Positions 1-8,280 of a DNA stretch of 64,000 bases are shown here, one piece after another. The position numbers and the translations under genes are program-made. The notes beneath the pieces are model-generated. The model made no database searches. It was not told the origin of the DNA and was given only the letters and a program-made list of their open reading frames with translations. This DNA is from Pseudomonas crudilactis (GTDB taxonomy: Bacteria; Pseudomonadota; Gammaproteobacteria; Pseudomonadales; Pseudomonadaceae), in NCBI RefSeq assembly GCF_013433315.1, contig NZ_WXVV01000007.1, forward strand, positions 124,001 through 188,000, given 5' to 3'. The first letter of the stretch is position 1, and every line of letters begins with the position of its first letter.

Positions 1-634
1 CTTTGCCGTGCAACTGATCGAGCAACGACTCGAACTCGGCATCGGTGATTTCATCGCTCGCGGCTTCAGCGGCCGTTTGCGCAGGCGCAGCAGCGGCCGG
101 GGCTTCAGCTTCAGCCTTGACGGCGTTCAGCGAGTCCAGCAGTTGTTCGAATTCGTTATCAGTGATGTCGCCCGACGCGTCGCCTTCAACGACCAGTTCT
201 TCGATCATCTCGGCCACCGGCGATGCCGGGGCGGCGTCCGCCGATTGCGGTTCGGCCAGACGCGCCAGGGCGGCCAGCAGTTCCGGGGTGGCAGCGGTGA
301 TCGGCGCACGCTCACGAACCTCAGTGAACATGCTGTTCACCGCGTCCAGTGCTTCGAGGACAACGTCCATCAGTTCTGCATCAACGCGGCGCTCACCCTT
401 ACGCAGGATGTCGAACACGTTTTCGGCGATGTGACAGCACTCCACCAGCTCATTGAGCTGAAGGAAGCCGGCGCCCCCTTTTACAGTGTGGAAACCGCGA
501 AAAATTGCGTTGAGCAGATCTGCGTCATCCGGGCGGCTTTCCAGCTCGACCAGTTGTTCGGACAGTTGCTCAAGAATCTCGCCGGCCTCAACCAGGAAAT
601 CCTGAAGGATCTCTTCATCGGCGCCGAAGCTCAT
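1..634 (-). CDS. cheA: Chemotaxis histidine kinase CheA, N-terminal part (cut by window edge)
   Basis: About 211 residues are visible. CheA receives signals from chemoreceptors through CheW and phosphorylates CheY at the flagellar motor. The reading frame starts MSFGADEEILQDFL and contains the HPt phosphorylation box FHTVKGGAGF, with the phosphoacceptor His at about residue 49. An acidic, Ala/Pro-rich linker follows. It contains a repeated short motif (ITDNEFEQLLDSL and ITDAEFESLLDQL), which may be the CheY/CheB-binding P2 region. The dimerisation, kinase and CheW-like domains lie outside the window. The gene is third in the order cheY-cheZ-cheA, about 54 bases after cheZ. The call is secure from the HPt box and the context. 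Confidence 0.95.
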   Translation of the reverse strand, partial: MSFGADEEILQDFLVEAGEILEQLSEQLVELESRPDDADLLNAIFRGFHTVKGGAGFLQLNELVECCHIAENVFDILRKGERRVDAELMDVVLEALDAVNSMFTEVRERAPITAATPELLAALARLAEPQSADAAPASPVAEMIEELVVEGDASGDITDNEFEQLLDSLNAVKAEAEAPAAAAPAQTAAEAASDEITDAEFESLLDQLHGK

Positions 635-688
635 TAATGGGGTGCTCCTACAGGTCTAAAAACCCAAAAAACCTAAAATTCCAAAACT

Positions 689-1477
689 CTAGAACCCGAG
701 GCTGGATAACAAATCGTCCACATCGTCCTGACCGGACACAACGTCTTCTCGTTTATCGGCATGAATCTGCGGACCTTCACCCTGCGAGAGATGTTTTTGT
801 GGATCTTTTTCTGCAAGCATCGCGGCGCGGTCATGTTCGATGCCCGCAAAGCGGTCCACCTGACTGGCCATGAGCACGAGCTTGAGCAAATTGCTTTCGA
901 CTTCGGTGACCAGTTGGGTCACACGCTTGATCACCTGACCGGTCAGGTCCTGGTAATCCTGGGCCAGCAGGATGTCGTTGAGATTGCTCGACACCGCACG
1001 GTTGTCCGTGCTGCTGCGTGACAGAAAACCGTCAACCCGGCGCGCCAGTTCACGGAACTCTTCAGCCCCGACCTCGCGACGCATGAAGCGACCCCAATCG
1101 GCGCTCAACGTCTGGGCTTCGTCAGCCAGACTGTTGACCACCGGCGTGGCGCTTTCCACCAGATCCATGGTGCGGTTGGCCGCGGCTTCTGTCAGCTTGA
1201 CCACATAGCCCAGGCGTTCGGTGGCGTCGGTGATTTGCGACACTTCCTCGGCCTGCGGCATGTTCGGGTCGATCTGGAAGTTGACGATCGCACTGTGCAA
1301 TTCACGTGTGAGCTTGCCCACTTCCTGGTACAGGCCACGGTCACGGGTCTGATTGAGCTCATGGATCAGTTGCACAGCGTCGCCGAACCTGCCTTTTTCA
1401 AGGCTCTCGACCAGTTCGACCGCGTGTTTTTTCAGGGTCGACTCGAAATCGCCCTGTGAAGATTCGTTATGCTCCAT
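689..1477 (-). CDS. cheZ: CheY-P phosphatase CheZ
   Basis: 262 residues. CheZ dephosphorylates CheY-P and so resets the motor switch. The long helical hairpin is visible, with the catalytic-region motif LLAQDYQDLTGQVIKRV at about residues 165-185. The extreme C-terminus DVDDLLSSLGF is the amphipathic CheY-binding tail typical of the family. The start ATG is preceded closely by a G-rich Shine-Dalgarno stretch. The gene lies 18 bases after cheY and is probably co-transcribed with it. Confidence 0.96.
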   Translation of the reverse strand: MEHNESSQGDFESTLKKHAVELVESLEKGRFGDAVQLIHELNQTRDRGLYQEVGKLTRELHSAIVNFQIDPNMPQAEEVSQITDATERLGYVVKLTEAAANRTMDLVESATPVVNSLADEAQTLSADWGRFMRREVGAEEFRELARRVDGFLSRSSTDNRAVSSNLNDILLAQDYQDLTGQVIKRVTQLVTEVESNLLKLVLMASQVDRFAGIEHDRAAMLAEKDPQKHLSQGEGPQIHADKREDVVSGQDDVDDLLSSLGF

Positions 1478-1495
1478 AGCTCCCCCGCGCGTTCA

Positions 1496-1867
1496 TCAGC
1501 CGATGCGTTCGAAAATCTTCTCGATTTTGTCTTTCAACGCCTGAGCCGTGAAAGGTTTGACTACGTAGCCGTTTACACCGGCCTGAGCGGCTTCAATGAT
1601 CTGCTCGCGCTTGGCTTCTGCAGTCACCATCAGCACGGGCAGGTGCTTGAGTTTTTCATCGGCACGCACGTGGCGCAGCAGGTCGATACCGGTCATGCCC
1701 GGCATGTTCCAGTCCGTTACCAGAAAGTCGATGCTTCCGCTATTGAGCACTGGAATGGCAGTCACGCCATCGTCAGCCTCGACGGTGTTGGTGAACCCAA
1801 GATCACGCAGCAGGTTCTTGATGATCCGCCGCATCGTTGAGAAGTCATCAACGATGAGGATTTTCAT
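1496..1867 (-). CDS. cheY: Chemotaxis response regulator CheY
   Basis: A single receiver domain of 123 residues starting [15 protein letters not shown]. It has the acidic pair (DD), the phosphoacceptor Asp in [10 protein letters not shown], the conserved Thr in MVTAEA and the Lys in YVVKPFTA. Phosphorylated CheY binds FliM and FliN to change motor rotation. The ATG used here lies 17 bases from a GGAGG, which is far. In-frame TTG codons at 1879 (5 bases from GGAGG) and 1891 could give a 4- or 8-residue extension, so the start is not certain. The gene leads the cheY-cheZ-cheA unit, downstream of fliA. Confidence 0.95.
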   Translation of the reverse strand: MKILIVDDFSTMRRIIKNLLRDLGFTNTVEADDGVTAIPVLNSGSIDFLVTDWNMPGMTGIDLLRHVRADEKLKHLPVLMVTAEAKREQIIEAAQAGVNGYVVKPFTAQALKDKIEKIFERIG

Positions 1868-1933
1868 GTCTTTGTTCAATTCGACCTCCAAGCAGTCTTA
1901 AACGCGCCCAGCACCTGGACGCGCCACTTCAAT

Positions 1934-1960
1934 CAATCGGCGCAGCACTCGAAGACTGTC
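1934..1960 (-). promoter_or_regulatory. Candidate FliA (sigma-28) promoter for cheYZA
   Basis: On the minus strand GACAGTCT, an 11-base spacer and GCCGATTG resemble the flagellar sigma-28 consensus TAAAGTTT-N11-GCCGATAA (5 of 8 and 6 of 8 matches). It lies about 67 bases before the cheY ATG. Late chemotaxis genes under FliA would be expected. The -35 part is only moderate. Confidence 0.45.
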
Positions 1961-2013
1961 TGGAGCACAACAGAGCAAGACCGGTGCCGTTCATCACCGC
2001 ACCAGCCTCGTTC

Positions 2014-2031
2014 GCAGTGTCCCCACACTGC
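2014..2031 (-). terminator. Hairpin directly after fliA
   Basis: Perfect 7-bp stem GCAGTGT/ACACTGC around a 4-base loop, starting 2 bases after the fliA stop codon. No U-run follows, so it may be an attenuator or a 3'-end stabiliser rather than a full intrinsic terminator. Confidence 0.4.
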
Positions 2032-2033
2032 CT

Positions 2034-2774
2034 TCAGCGCGCTCGCCACTCCCCCAAACGCCCCCGCAAACGGGCCGCGCACTGGCTGTGTAACTGGCTG
2101 ACCCGCGATTCACTGACGCCAAGGACTTCACCGATCTCCTTGAGGTTCAGCTCTTCGTCGTAGTACAGCGCCAACACCAGTCGCTCACGCTCCGGCAAAT
2201 TGGCAATCGCGTCCGCCAACGCGGCCTGGAAACGTTCATCTTCCAGATCGCGTGACGGCTCAAGATGAGCACTCGCGCCATCCTCGTGCAGCCCTTCGTG
2301 TTCGCCGTCCTGCAACAGGTCGTCGAAACTGAACAGGCGGCTGCCCAAGGTGTCATTCAAAATCCCGTAGTAATCGTCGAGACTCAATTGGAGTTCGGCT
2401 GCAACCTCGTGATCTTTAGCGTCACGGCCGGTTTTAGCTTCAATTGAGCGAATTGCGTCACTGACCATACGGGTATTGCGGTGAACCGAGCGTGGCGCCC
2501 AATCCCCTTTGCGCACTTCGTCGAGCATCGCGCCGCGGATTCGAATGCCCGCGTACGTTTCGAAACTGGCGCCTTTGCTGGCGTCATATTTGGTCGAGAC
2601 TTCGAGCAGGCCGATCATCCCGGCCTGAATCAGGTCTTCGACCTGCACACTGGCCGGCAAGCGCGCCAGCAAGTGATAGGCAATGCGTTTGACCAGCGGC
2701 GCGTAACGCTCGATCAACTCGTACTGAGCGTCGCGTGCCGACTTCTTGTAGTAGTTCATACCGCTAGCGGTCAT
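2034..2774 (-). CDS. fliA: Flagellar sigma factor FliA (sigma-28, RpoF)
   Basis: 246 residues. It directs RNA polymerase to late flagellar promoters such as fliC and is held inactive by FlgM until the hook is complete. Region 2 is visible (YAPLVKRIAYHLLARLPASVQVEDLIQAG split across two core motifs), followed by region 3 and the region 4 helix-turn-helix NLKEIGEVLGVSESRVSQLH near the C-terminus. The start overlaps the fleN stop as ATGA, so translation is probably coupled. It is the last gene of the flhA-flhF-fleN-fliA unit. Confidence 0.97.
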   Translation of the reverse strand: MTASGMNYYKKSARDAQYELIERYAPLVKRIAYHLLARLPASVQVEDLIQAGMIGLLEVSTKYDASKGASFETYAGIRIRGAMLDEVRKGDWAPRSVHRNTRMVSDAIRSIEAKTGRDAKDHEVAAELQLSLDDYYGILNDTLGSRLFSFDDLLQDGEHEGLHEDGASAHLEPSRDLEDERFQAALADAIANLPERERLVLALYYDEELNLKEIGEVLGVSESRVSQLHSQCAARLRGRLGEWRAR

Positions 2775-3601
2775 AGCACGGGCCCTGCCGTTTGCTGCAC
2801 GAGGCGCTCGACGAAAAACTCAAGGTGGCCACGCGGGTTGGCGGGCAGCGGCCAGGTGTCGACCTTCTGCGCGATCGCCTTGAACGCCAGTGCGCACTTG
2901 GAACGCGGAAAGGCTTCGTACACCGCGCGCTGCTTCTGCACCGCTTTACGCACGCTTTCGTCGTAAGGCACGGCGCCGACGTATTGTAGAGCGACGTCAA
3001 GGAAGCGATCCGTGACCTTGGTCAACTTGGCGAACAGGTTGCGCCCTTCTTGCGGGCTCTGCGCCATGTTGGCCAGAACGCGGAAACGGTTCATGCCGTA
3101 ATCGCGGTTGAGCAGTTTGATCAGCGCGTAGGCGTCAGTGATCGAGGTTGGCTCGTCGCAGACCACCAGCAACACTTCCTGGGCTGCGCGTACAAAACTG
3201 ACTACCGAGTCACCAATACCCGCAGCGGTGTCGATCACCAACACGTCGAGATTGTCGCCGATGTCGCTGAACGCCTGAATCAGGCCGGCATGTTGCGCCG
3301 GGCTCAGGTGGACCATGCTCTGTGTGCCGGACGCGGCCGGGACGATACGAATGCCGCCGGGGCCTTGCAACAGCACGTCGCGCAATTCGCAACGGCCTTC
3401 GATCACGTCGGCCAGTGTGCGTTTAGGGGTCAGACCCAACAAAACGTCGACGTTCGCCAGCCCCAGATCGGCGTCCAGCAGCATGACCCGACGGCCAAGC
3501 TCTGCCAGCGCCAGAGACAAGTTCACTGACACGTTAGTCTTGCCGACGCCACCTTTGCCGCCGGTCACCGCGATCACCTGTACGGGATGCATGCTGCCCA
3601 T
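2771..3601 (-). CDS. fleN: Flagellar number regulator FleN (FlhG, MinD/ParA-type ATPase)
   Basis: 276 residues. FleN limits polar flagellar number by binding and antagonising FleQ, and works with FlhF. The deviant Walker A motif GGKGGVGKTNVSVNLS is at residues 14-29, the switch region DADLGLANVDVLLGL follows, and VLVIDTAAGIGDSV supplies Walker B. An alternative ATG three codons downstream (MHPVQVIAV) is possible because the Shine-Dalgarno is weak for either. It lies 116 bases after flhF and overlaps fliA by 4 bases. Confidence 0.96.
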   Translation of the reverse strand: MGSMHPVQVIAVTGGKGGVGKTNVSVNLSLALAELGRRVMLLDADLGLANVDVLLGLTPKRTLADVIEGRCELRDVLLQGPGGIRIVPAASGTQSMVHLSPAQHAGLIQAFSDIGDNLDVLVIDTAAGIGDSVVSFVRAAQEVLLVVCDEPTSITDAYALIKLLNRDYGMNRFRVLANMAQSPQEGRNLFAKLTKVTDRFLDVALQYVGAVPYDESVRKAVQKQRAVYEAFPRSKCALAFKAIAQKVDTWPLPANPRGHLEFFVERLVQQTAGPVL

Positions 3602-3717
3602 GTTATTTCTTTACCTTGTCTTGCATAGACGGAGGCCACATTACTGGCTGCGCGTTCACAACCGGAACAATGCATGGCAGACCATCGATGTAGGTACAAA
3701 AACTGTTCATGAATACC

Positions 3718-5058
3718 TCAGCCTACCTGCTTGGTCGGGCTGTGATAGATATCAGCGAACATGTCAGCCATGGCTTCTTCGCTGGGTTCTTCCTGCATTT
3801 GCACGCTGACGGCGCGGCTGACCAGTTGATGACGGCGCGGCAGATGCAGATCATCCGGAATCCGTGGGCCATCGGTCAGGTACGCGACCGGCAATTCATG
3901 ACTGATCGCCAGGCTCAACACTTCGCCAAGGCTGGCCGTTTCATCCAGTTTAGTCAGGATGCAGCCGGCAAGCCCGCAACGCTTGTAACTGTGATAAGCG
4001 GCGGTTAGAACCTGTTTCTGGCTGGTGGTTGCCAAGACCAGATAATTTTTTGAACGAATGCCACGTCCGGCCAGACTTTCCAGCTGCATGCGCAGCGCCG
4101 GATCGCTGGCTTGCAGGCCGGCAGTATCGATCAATACCACGCGTTTGCGCAGCAGTGGATCCAGCGCCTGCACCAGCGATTGGCCCGGATCGACGTGGGT
4201 CACCGGCACATTGAGAATGCGCCCCAGCGTCTTCAGTTGTTCCTGAGCGCCGATGCGGAAACTGTCCATGCTCACCAGCGCGACATTCTGCGCGCCGTAT
4301 TTCAGCACATAACGCGCGGCAAGCTTGGCGAGAGTAGTGGTCTTGCCCATGCCGGCAGGGCCGACCATGGCAATGATACCGCCCTCTTCCAGTGGCTCGA
4401 CTTCCGGTACGGCAATCATCCGTGCCAGATGCGCGAGGAGCATGCGCCAGGCCTGACGCGGTTCTTCGATATCAGTGATCATCGCCAGCAGATCACGCGA
4501 CAACGGACCGGACAGACCGATACGTTGCAGACGACGATACAGGTTGGCTTGCGCCGGGCGGCTGCCTTGCAGCTGATTCCAGGCCAGGGTGCCGAGCTGA
4601 ACTTCCATCAACTCGCGCAGGCTGTTCAATTCGAAACGCATCGAATCCAGTGCACGCGGATCGACACCGCCGGAGGACTGCGCAGGCGCCGGGGCCGGAC
4701 GCGCTGGTGCAGCGTAGGTCGGCTCGCTCAGCGGTTCGGCAGCGGTCAGCGGCAGGCCAGCCGTCAACGGCAGCCCGGCGAAGATCTGGCGATTGCTGTT
4801 GCCGTCGGCTTCGCCACGCAGGCTCAACTCGGCCTGAGCGGTGACGATGCGCGACTGGGTCTTGCGCAGCTCATCTTCGAGCTCCATGTTCGGAACCCGT
4901 GGCGCCAGCGCCGACAGTTTGTAATCCAGTGCCGCCGTCAGCTCGACACCGCCGGCAATGCGGCGGTTGCCAATGATGGCGGCATCAGCGCCCAGCTCAT
5001 CACGAACCAGCTTCATGGCCTGACGCATATCGGCGGCAAAGAAACGCTTAACTTGCAT
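3718..5058 (-). CDS. flhF: Flagellar biosynthesis GTPase FlhF
   Basis: 446 residues. An SRP-type GTPase that marks the pole for flagellar assembly. The N-terminal B domain starts MQVKRFFAADMRQAMKLV. A Pro/Ala-rich linker (about residues 100-130) leads to the NG domain, with the P-loop GPAGMGKTTTLAKLAARY at about residue 231, LIDTAGLQ (G3) and TKLDE (G4). The length and domain order are normal for Pseudomonas. It sits 11 bases after flhA in the same unit. Confidence 0.97.
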   Translation of the reverse strand: MQVKRFFAADMRQAMKLVRDELGADAAIIGNRRIAGGVELTAALDYKLSALAPRVPNMELEDELRKTQSRIVTAQAELSLRGEADGNSNRQIFAGLPLTAGLPLTAAEPLSEPTYAAPARPAPAPAQSSGGVDPRALDSMRFELNSLRELMEVQLGTLAWNQLQGSRPAQANLYRRLQRIGLSGPLSRDLLAMITDIEEPRQAWRMLLAHLARMIAVPEVEPLEEGGIIAMVGPAGMGKTTTLAKLAARYVLKYGAQNVALVSMDSFRIGAQEQLKTLGRILNVPVTHVDPGQSLVQALDPLLRKRVVLIDTAGLQASDPALRMQLESLAGRGIRSKNYLVLATTSQKQVLTAAYHSYKRCGLAGCILTKLDETASLGEVLSLAISHELPVAYLTDGPRIPDDLHLPRRHQLVSRAVSVQMQEEPSEEAMADMFADIYHSPTKQVG

Positions 5059-5069
5059 AAACCACTACC

Positions 5070-7199
5070 TCAGCCGTTGGGCCCTACTGTCGCAACGATG
5101 GTCACTTGCTTGTTGTCCGGTATTTCCTGGTAGGCCAGCACATGCAGTCCAGGGACGGCGAGGCGGCCAAAGCGCGAGAGCATCGCGCGGATCGGGCCAG
5201 CGACCAAAAGGATCACCGGCTGACCTTGCATTTCCTGACGCTGCGCCGCTTCGATGAGCGAACGTTGCAGCTTCTCGGCCATGCTTGGCTCCAGCAGAAC
5301 GCCCTCTTCCGAGCCTTGTCCTGCCTTCTGCAGACTATTGAGCAATATTTGTTCCAACCTTGGTTCCAAGGTGATCACAGGCAGCTCCGACTCAGTGCCT
5401 ACAATGCTTTGGACGATGGCGCGGGATACGCCGACCCGCACAGCGGCCACCAGCGCGGCGGTATCTTGACTCTTCGCGGCGTTGTTGGCGATGGCTTCGG
5501 CAATGCTGCGGATATCGCGCACCGGCACGTGTTCGGCCAGCAGCGCCTGTAGCACTTTGAGCAGTTGCGACAGCGACACCACGCCCGGCACCAGTTCTTC
5601 AGCCAGTTTCGGCGAGCTTTTGGCCAGCAATTGCATGAGTTGCTGCACTTCCTCGTGGCCGATCAGCTCGCTGGAGTGCTTGTACAGAATCTGGTTCAAG
5701 TGCGTTGCCACCACGGTGCTGGCATCTACCACGGTGTAACCGAGGGATTGTGCCTGGGCACGCTGGCTGATTTCGATCCACACCGCTTCCAGGCCGAAAG
5801 CCGGATCTTTGGCGTTGATACCGTTGAGCATGCCGTACACCTGGCCCGGGTTGATCGCCAGTTCGCGATCCGGGTAGATCTCGGCTTCGGCGAGGATCAC
5901 GCCCATCAGGGTCAGGCGATAGGCGCTTGGCGCCAGATCGAGGTTGTCGCGGATGTGCACGGTTGGCATCAGGAAGCCCAGATCCTGCGAGAGCTTCTTG
6001 CGCACGCCCTTGATCCGCGCCAGCAATTGCCCGCCCTGATTGCGATCCACCAGCGGGATCAGGCGATAGCCGACTTCCAGACCGATCATGTCGATTGGCG
6101 TCACGTCGTCCCAGCCCAGTTCCTTGGTTTCCATGGCGCGGGCCGGCGACGGCAGCAGTTCCTGCTGGCGTTTGACCTCTTCCAGCGCGACCACTTTGGC
6201 CACGTTCTGCTTCTTCCAGAACAAGTAGGCGCCACCGGCAGCCAGCGCGGCCATGCTCAGGAACGAGAAGTGCGGCATGCCCGGCACCAGGCCCATCACC
6301 GCCATCAAACCGGCGGCCACCGCCAGCGCTTTCGGCGAGGCGAACATCTGGCGATTGATCTGCTTGCCCATGTCTTCCGAACCGGAAGCACGGGTCACCA
6401 TGATCGCCGCGGCTGTAGATAACAACAGTGATGGCAATTGCGCCACTAAACCGTCACCGATGGTCAGCAACGCGTAAACCTTGCCGGCGTCGGCGAAGCT
6501 CATGTTGTGCTGGAAGATACCGACGGCCATACCGCCGATGAGGTTGATGAACAGAATCAGCAGGCCGGCGATGGCGTCACCACGGACGAACTTGCTGGCA
6601 CCGTCCATCGAACCGTAGAACTCGGCCTCTTGGGCGACTTCCTGACGGCGTGCCTTGGCTTGGTTCTGGTCGATCAGACCGGCGTTGAGGTCGGCGTCGA
6701 TCGCCATTTGTTTGCCGGGCATCGCATCGAGGGTGAAACGCGCGCTCACCTCGGAAATCCGCCCGGCACCCTTGGTCACCACGACGAAGTTGATGATCAT
6801 CAAAATCGCGAAGACCACGATACCGACCACGTAGTTACCGCCGATCACCACCTCACCGAAGGCCTGAATCACCTTACCGGCAGCGGCGTGGCCGTCCTGA
6901 CCGTGGAGCATTACAACGCGCGTCGACGCGACGTTCAGCGCCAGCCGCAATAACGTCGCCACCAGCAGAATCGTCGGGAAAACGGCGAAATCCAGCGGCC
7001 GCAGCGCATACACGCAGACCAGCAGGACGACAATCGACAGCGCGATGTTGAAGGTGAAGAACACGTCGAGCAGGAACGGCGGCACCGGCAACATCATCAT
7101 CGCCAGCATCACCAGCAGCAACAACGGCACGCCCAGATTGCCTCGACTGAGGTCGGCAACGTTTGTGCGAGCAGTGTTGAATAACTGAGAGCGATCCAC
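5070..7199 (-). CDS. flhA: Flagellar export gate protein FlhA
   Basis: 709 residues, full length. FlhA forms the nonameric ring of the flagellar type III export gate. The N-terminal half carries about eight hydrophobic membrane segments and the conserved FHIPEP-family cytoplasmic loop (TKGAGRISEVSARFTLDAMPGK split around residue 150). The C-terminal half is the cytoplasmic substrate-docking domain. The start is GTG with GGGGA six bases upstream; no ATG is available near it. A sigma-54 motif lies about 62 bases upstream. FlhB is normally close by in Pseudomonas, but here about 4 kb of accessory DNA separates the two. Confidence 0.97.
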   Translation of the reverse strand: MDRSQLFNTARTNVADLSRGNLGVPLLLLVMLAMMMLPVPPFLLDVFFTFNIALSIVVLLVCVYALRPLDFAVFPTILLVATLLRLALNVASTRVVMLHGQDGHAAAGKVIQAFGEVVIGGNYVVGIVVFAILMIINFVVVTKGAGRISEVSARFTLDAMPGKQMAIDADLNAGLIDQNQAKARRQEVAQEAEFYGSMDGASKFVRGDAIAGLLILFINLIGGMAVGIFQHNMSFADAGKVYALLTIGDGLVAQLPSLLLSTAAAIMVTRASGSEDMGKQINRQMFASPKALAVAAGLMAVMGLVPGMPHFSFLSMAALAAGGAYLFWKKQNVAKVVALEEVKRQQELLPSPARAMETKELGWDDVTPIDMIGLEVGYRLIPLVDRNQGGQLLARIKGVRKKLSQDLGFLMPTVHIRDNLDLAPSAYRLTLMGVILAEAEIYPDRELAINPGQVYGMLNGINAKDPAFGLEAVWIEISQRAQAQSLGYTVVDASTVVATHLNQILYKHSSELIGHEEVQQLMQLLAKSSPKLAEELVPGVVSLSQLLKVLQALLAEHVPVRDIRSIAEAIANNAAKSQDTAALVAAVRVGVSRAIVQSIVGTESELPVITLEPRLEQILLNSLQKAGQGSEEGVLLEPSMAEKLQRSLIEAAQRQEMQGQPVILLVAGPIRAMLSRFGRLAVPGLHVLAYQEIPDNKQVTIVATVGPNG

Positions 7200-7260
7200 C
7201 GGTTTTCCCCGTTCCTTTAAAGCAAACTTTTGACGCCCAGAGCGGGCTCACGGCGGGTAC

Positions 7261-7277
7261 TGCAAGAAGCTTTCCAA
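7261..7277 (-). promoter_or_regulatory. Sigma-54 promoter of flhA-flhF-fleN-fliA
   Basis: The minus strand reads TTGGAAAGCTTCTTGCA. GG and GC are separated by 10 bases, and TGGAAAG-N4-TTGCA matches the sigma-54 consensus TGGCACG-N4-TTGCW with two changes. It lies about 62 bases before the GTG of flhA. This fits FleQ/RpoN control of early flagellar genes. Confidence 0.7.
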
Positions 7278-7319
7278 CTTTTGCCAAGGATTGAAACAGG
7301 AAGGGATAAACACGCTCCC

Positions 7320-7410
7320 TGTAGGAGTGAGCCTGCTCGCGATAGCGGTGTGTCATCCAACAAATTCGCCTACTGACACTCCGCTATCGCGAGCAGGCTC
7401 ACTCCTACAT
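7320..7410. repeat. Inverted pair of REP elements
   Basis: A REP unit with core GAGCCTGCTCGCGATAGCGG is followed about 30 bases later by its inverted copy, forming an imperfect palindrome of about 90 bases. This is the usual bipartite arrangement of Pseudomonas REP sequences. A short direct repeat of ACATTTGG follows it. Confidence 0.85.
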
Positions 7411-7450
7411 TTGGTGTGCATTTCACTCTTACATTTGGAATGCAGTCTCT

Positions 7451-7480
7451 TGTGGGAGCGAGCCTGCTCGCGAAGAGGCC
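7451..7480. repeat. Single REP element
   Basis: TGTGGGAGCGAGCCTGCTCG is the standard Pseudomonas fluorescens-group REP core, followed by CGAAGAGGCC. It is the third REP unit in the flhA upstream region. Confidence 0.8.
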
Positions 7481-7636
7481 CTTATATCCGGCGCAAATTT
7501 TTCGATTTAAACGAAGCTGTTTAAAAGACACCTTCAGACACGCCTTCAAGGCTACAAATCCTTGCGCCTTTGCCTACAGCCAAGCCAGAATCCGCCGGCT
7601 TGTGCGCCTTGGGGGGCGGGTTCTATTGTGGATCGG

Positions 7637-7801
7637 TCGCTGACGAATCAGCGATCGGGTCTCGCAGCCCGTCGATCTTTGGACGCACAACATCCGCTTT
7701 GCTTATGGCGGCTGTACGTGGGAGACCTTCGGGTCTGCCGGTTCTAGAGTCCCGGTCTGCGACCCGCGTATAGCTGCCACCCTCATTCGTCTCGCAGCGA
7801 A
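7637..7801 (+). promoter_or_regulatory. Structured leader with matched loops, copy 1
   Basis: Predicted elements in order: (a) hairpin TCGCTGA-CGAA-TCAGCGA (7637-7654); (b) hairpin CGGG/CCCG presenting the 8-nt loop TCTCGCAG (7656-7671); (c) a three-way junction closed by a 16-bp stem in which every position pairs (7707-7722 with 7763-7778, three G-U). Inside it are an AGACC-TTCG-GGTCT hairpin, a GCCGG/CCGGT hairpin and a 6-nt linker CTGCGA (7757-7762); (d) hairpin TTCG/CGAA presenting the same loop TCTCGCAG (7786-7801). The linker is complementary to six bases of both loops. The DUF6124 ATG lies 34 bases after the last stem. I read the pairing by eye and ran no folding program. Confidence 0.7.
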
Positions 7802-7835
7802 CGCTGGCAGCTCCAATGACTCCAGGAGCTTCACC

Positions 7836-8024
7836 ATGATCAAAAACGAAGAACTGCTGGCCGATGCCAGCGAAACACTCGCTTCTGCAAGAACCATCGT
7901 CCATGACTTCGCCCACCTCATACCCGCGTCGCAGCGCAGGACGCTGCTGGGCACCGCACAATTGATCATGCTCGGCGATCTGACGGTGAATCGGGTGCTG
8001 GATAATCTGAAGTTGCCGCAGTAG
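7836..8024 (+). CDS. DUF6124-like protein, internally deleted short copy
   Basis: 62 residues starting MIKNEELLADASETL, with the Shine-Dalgarno CAGGAG upstream. From residue 3 it matches residues 60-119 of the second copy almost exactly (for example HDFAHLIPASQRRTLLG). The N-terminal part typical of the family (MFKPTPNPPETDP...) is missing. The junction coincides with TTCAAA, which occurs twice in the long copy, so the short copy looks like an in-frame loss of 57 codons between these repeats. The function is unknown. It may be a decayed gene or a working short form. It is transcribed against the surrounding flagellar genes. Confidence 0.65.
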   Translation: MIKNEELLADASETLASARTIVHDFAHLIPASQRRTLLGTAQLIMLGDLTVNRVLDNLKLPQ

Positions 8025-8193
8025 CGTCCTCCCCCCGATGATCGTTCTCACGCTCTGCGCGGGAGCGATAAAGTAGATGCAGAAACTGGCCACAGACCTT
8101 GCTCAGGCGGGTTCTTGCCAAGCCCGAACCAACGATCTCGCGTCACTCTTCCCAATGAGAAAGGCCAACCGCCCATCGGAAATACTCGACTAC

Positions 8194-8209
8194 CTGTCAG
8201 ATTTGACAG
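8194..8209. promoter_or_regulatory. 16-bp palindrome before the Ig-like gene (LuxR-box-like)
   Basis: CTGTCAGATTTGACAG is an almost perfect dyad 71 bases before the ATG of the Ig-like gene. It fits the CT-N12-AG form of las/rhl-type LuxR boxes, and also CTG-N10-CAG of LexA boxes. A second copy with one base changed lies before the cold-shock-like gene at 11312. Confidence 0.5.
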
Positions 8210-8280
8210 TGGTGCAACAGTGTACTTCCTGCATTCAATGAGGCCCCTCCAGGCAATCACTCAAACGCAGGAGACACCTC

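Larger units (their letters stand above)
7519..8024 (+). repeat. First copy of duplicated leader plus DUF6124 gene
   Basis: This block starts GTTTAAAAGACACC and matches the block at 10018-10724 through an upstream segment of about 150 bases, a structured leader and the gene itself. The best-conserved parts are the first about 140 bases, the three-way junction, and the last about 190 bases, which are coding. The segment between the first variable loop and the junction differs in length. The two copies flank an Ig-like protein gene. Confidence 0.85.
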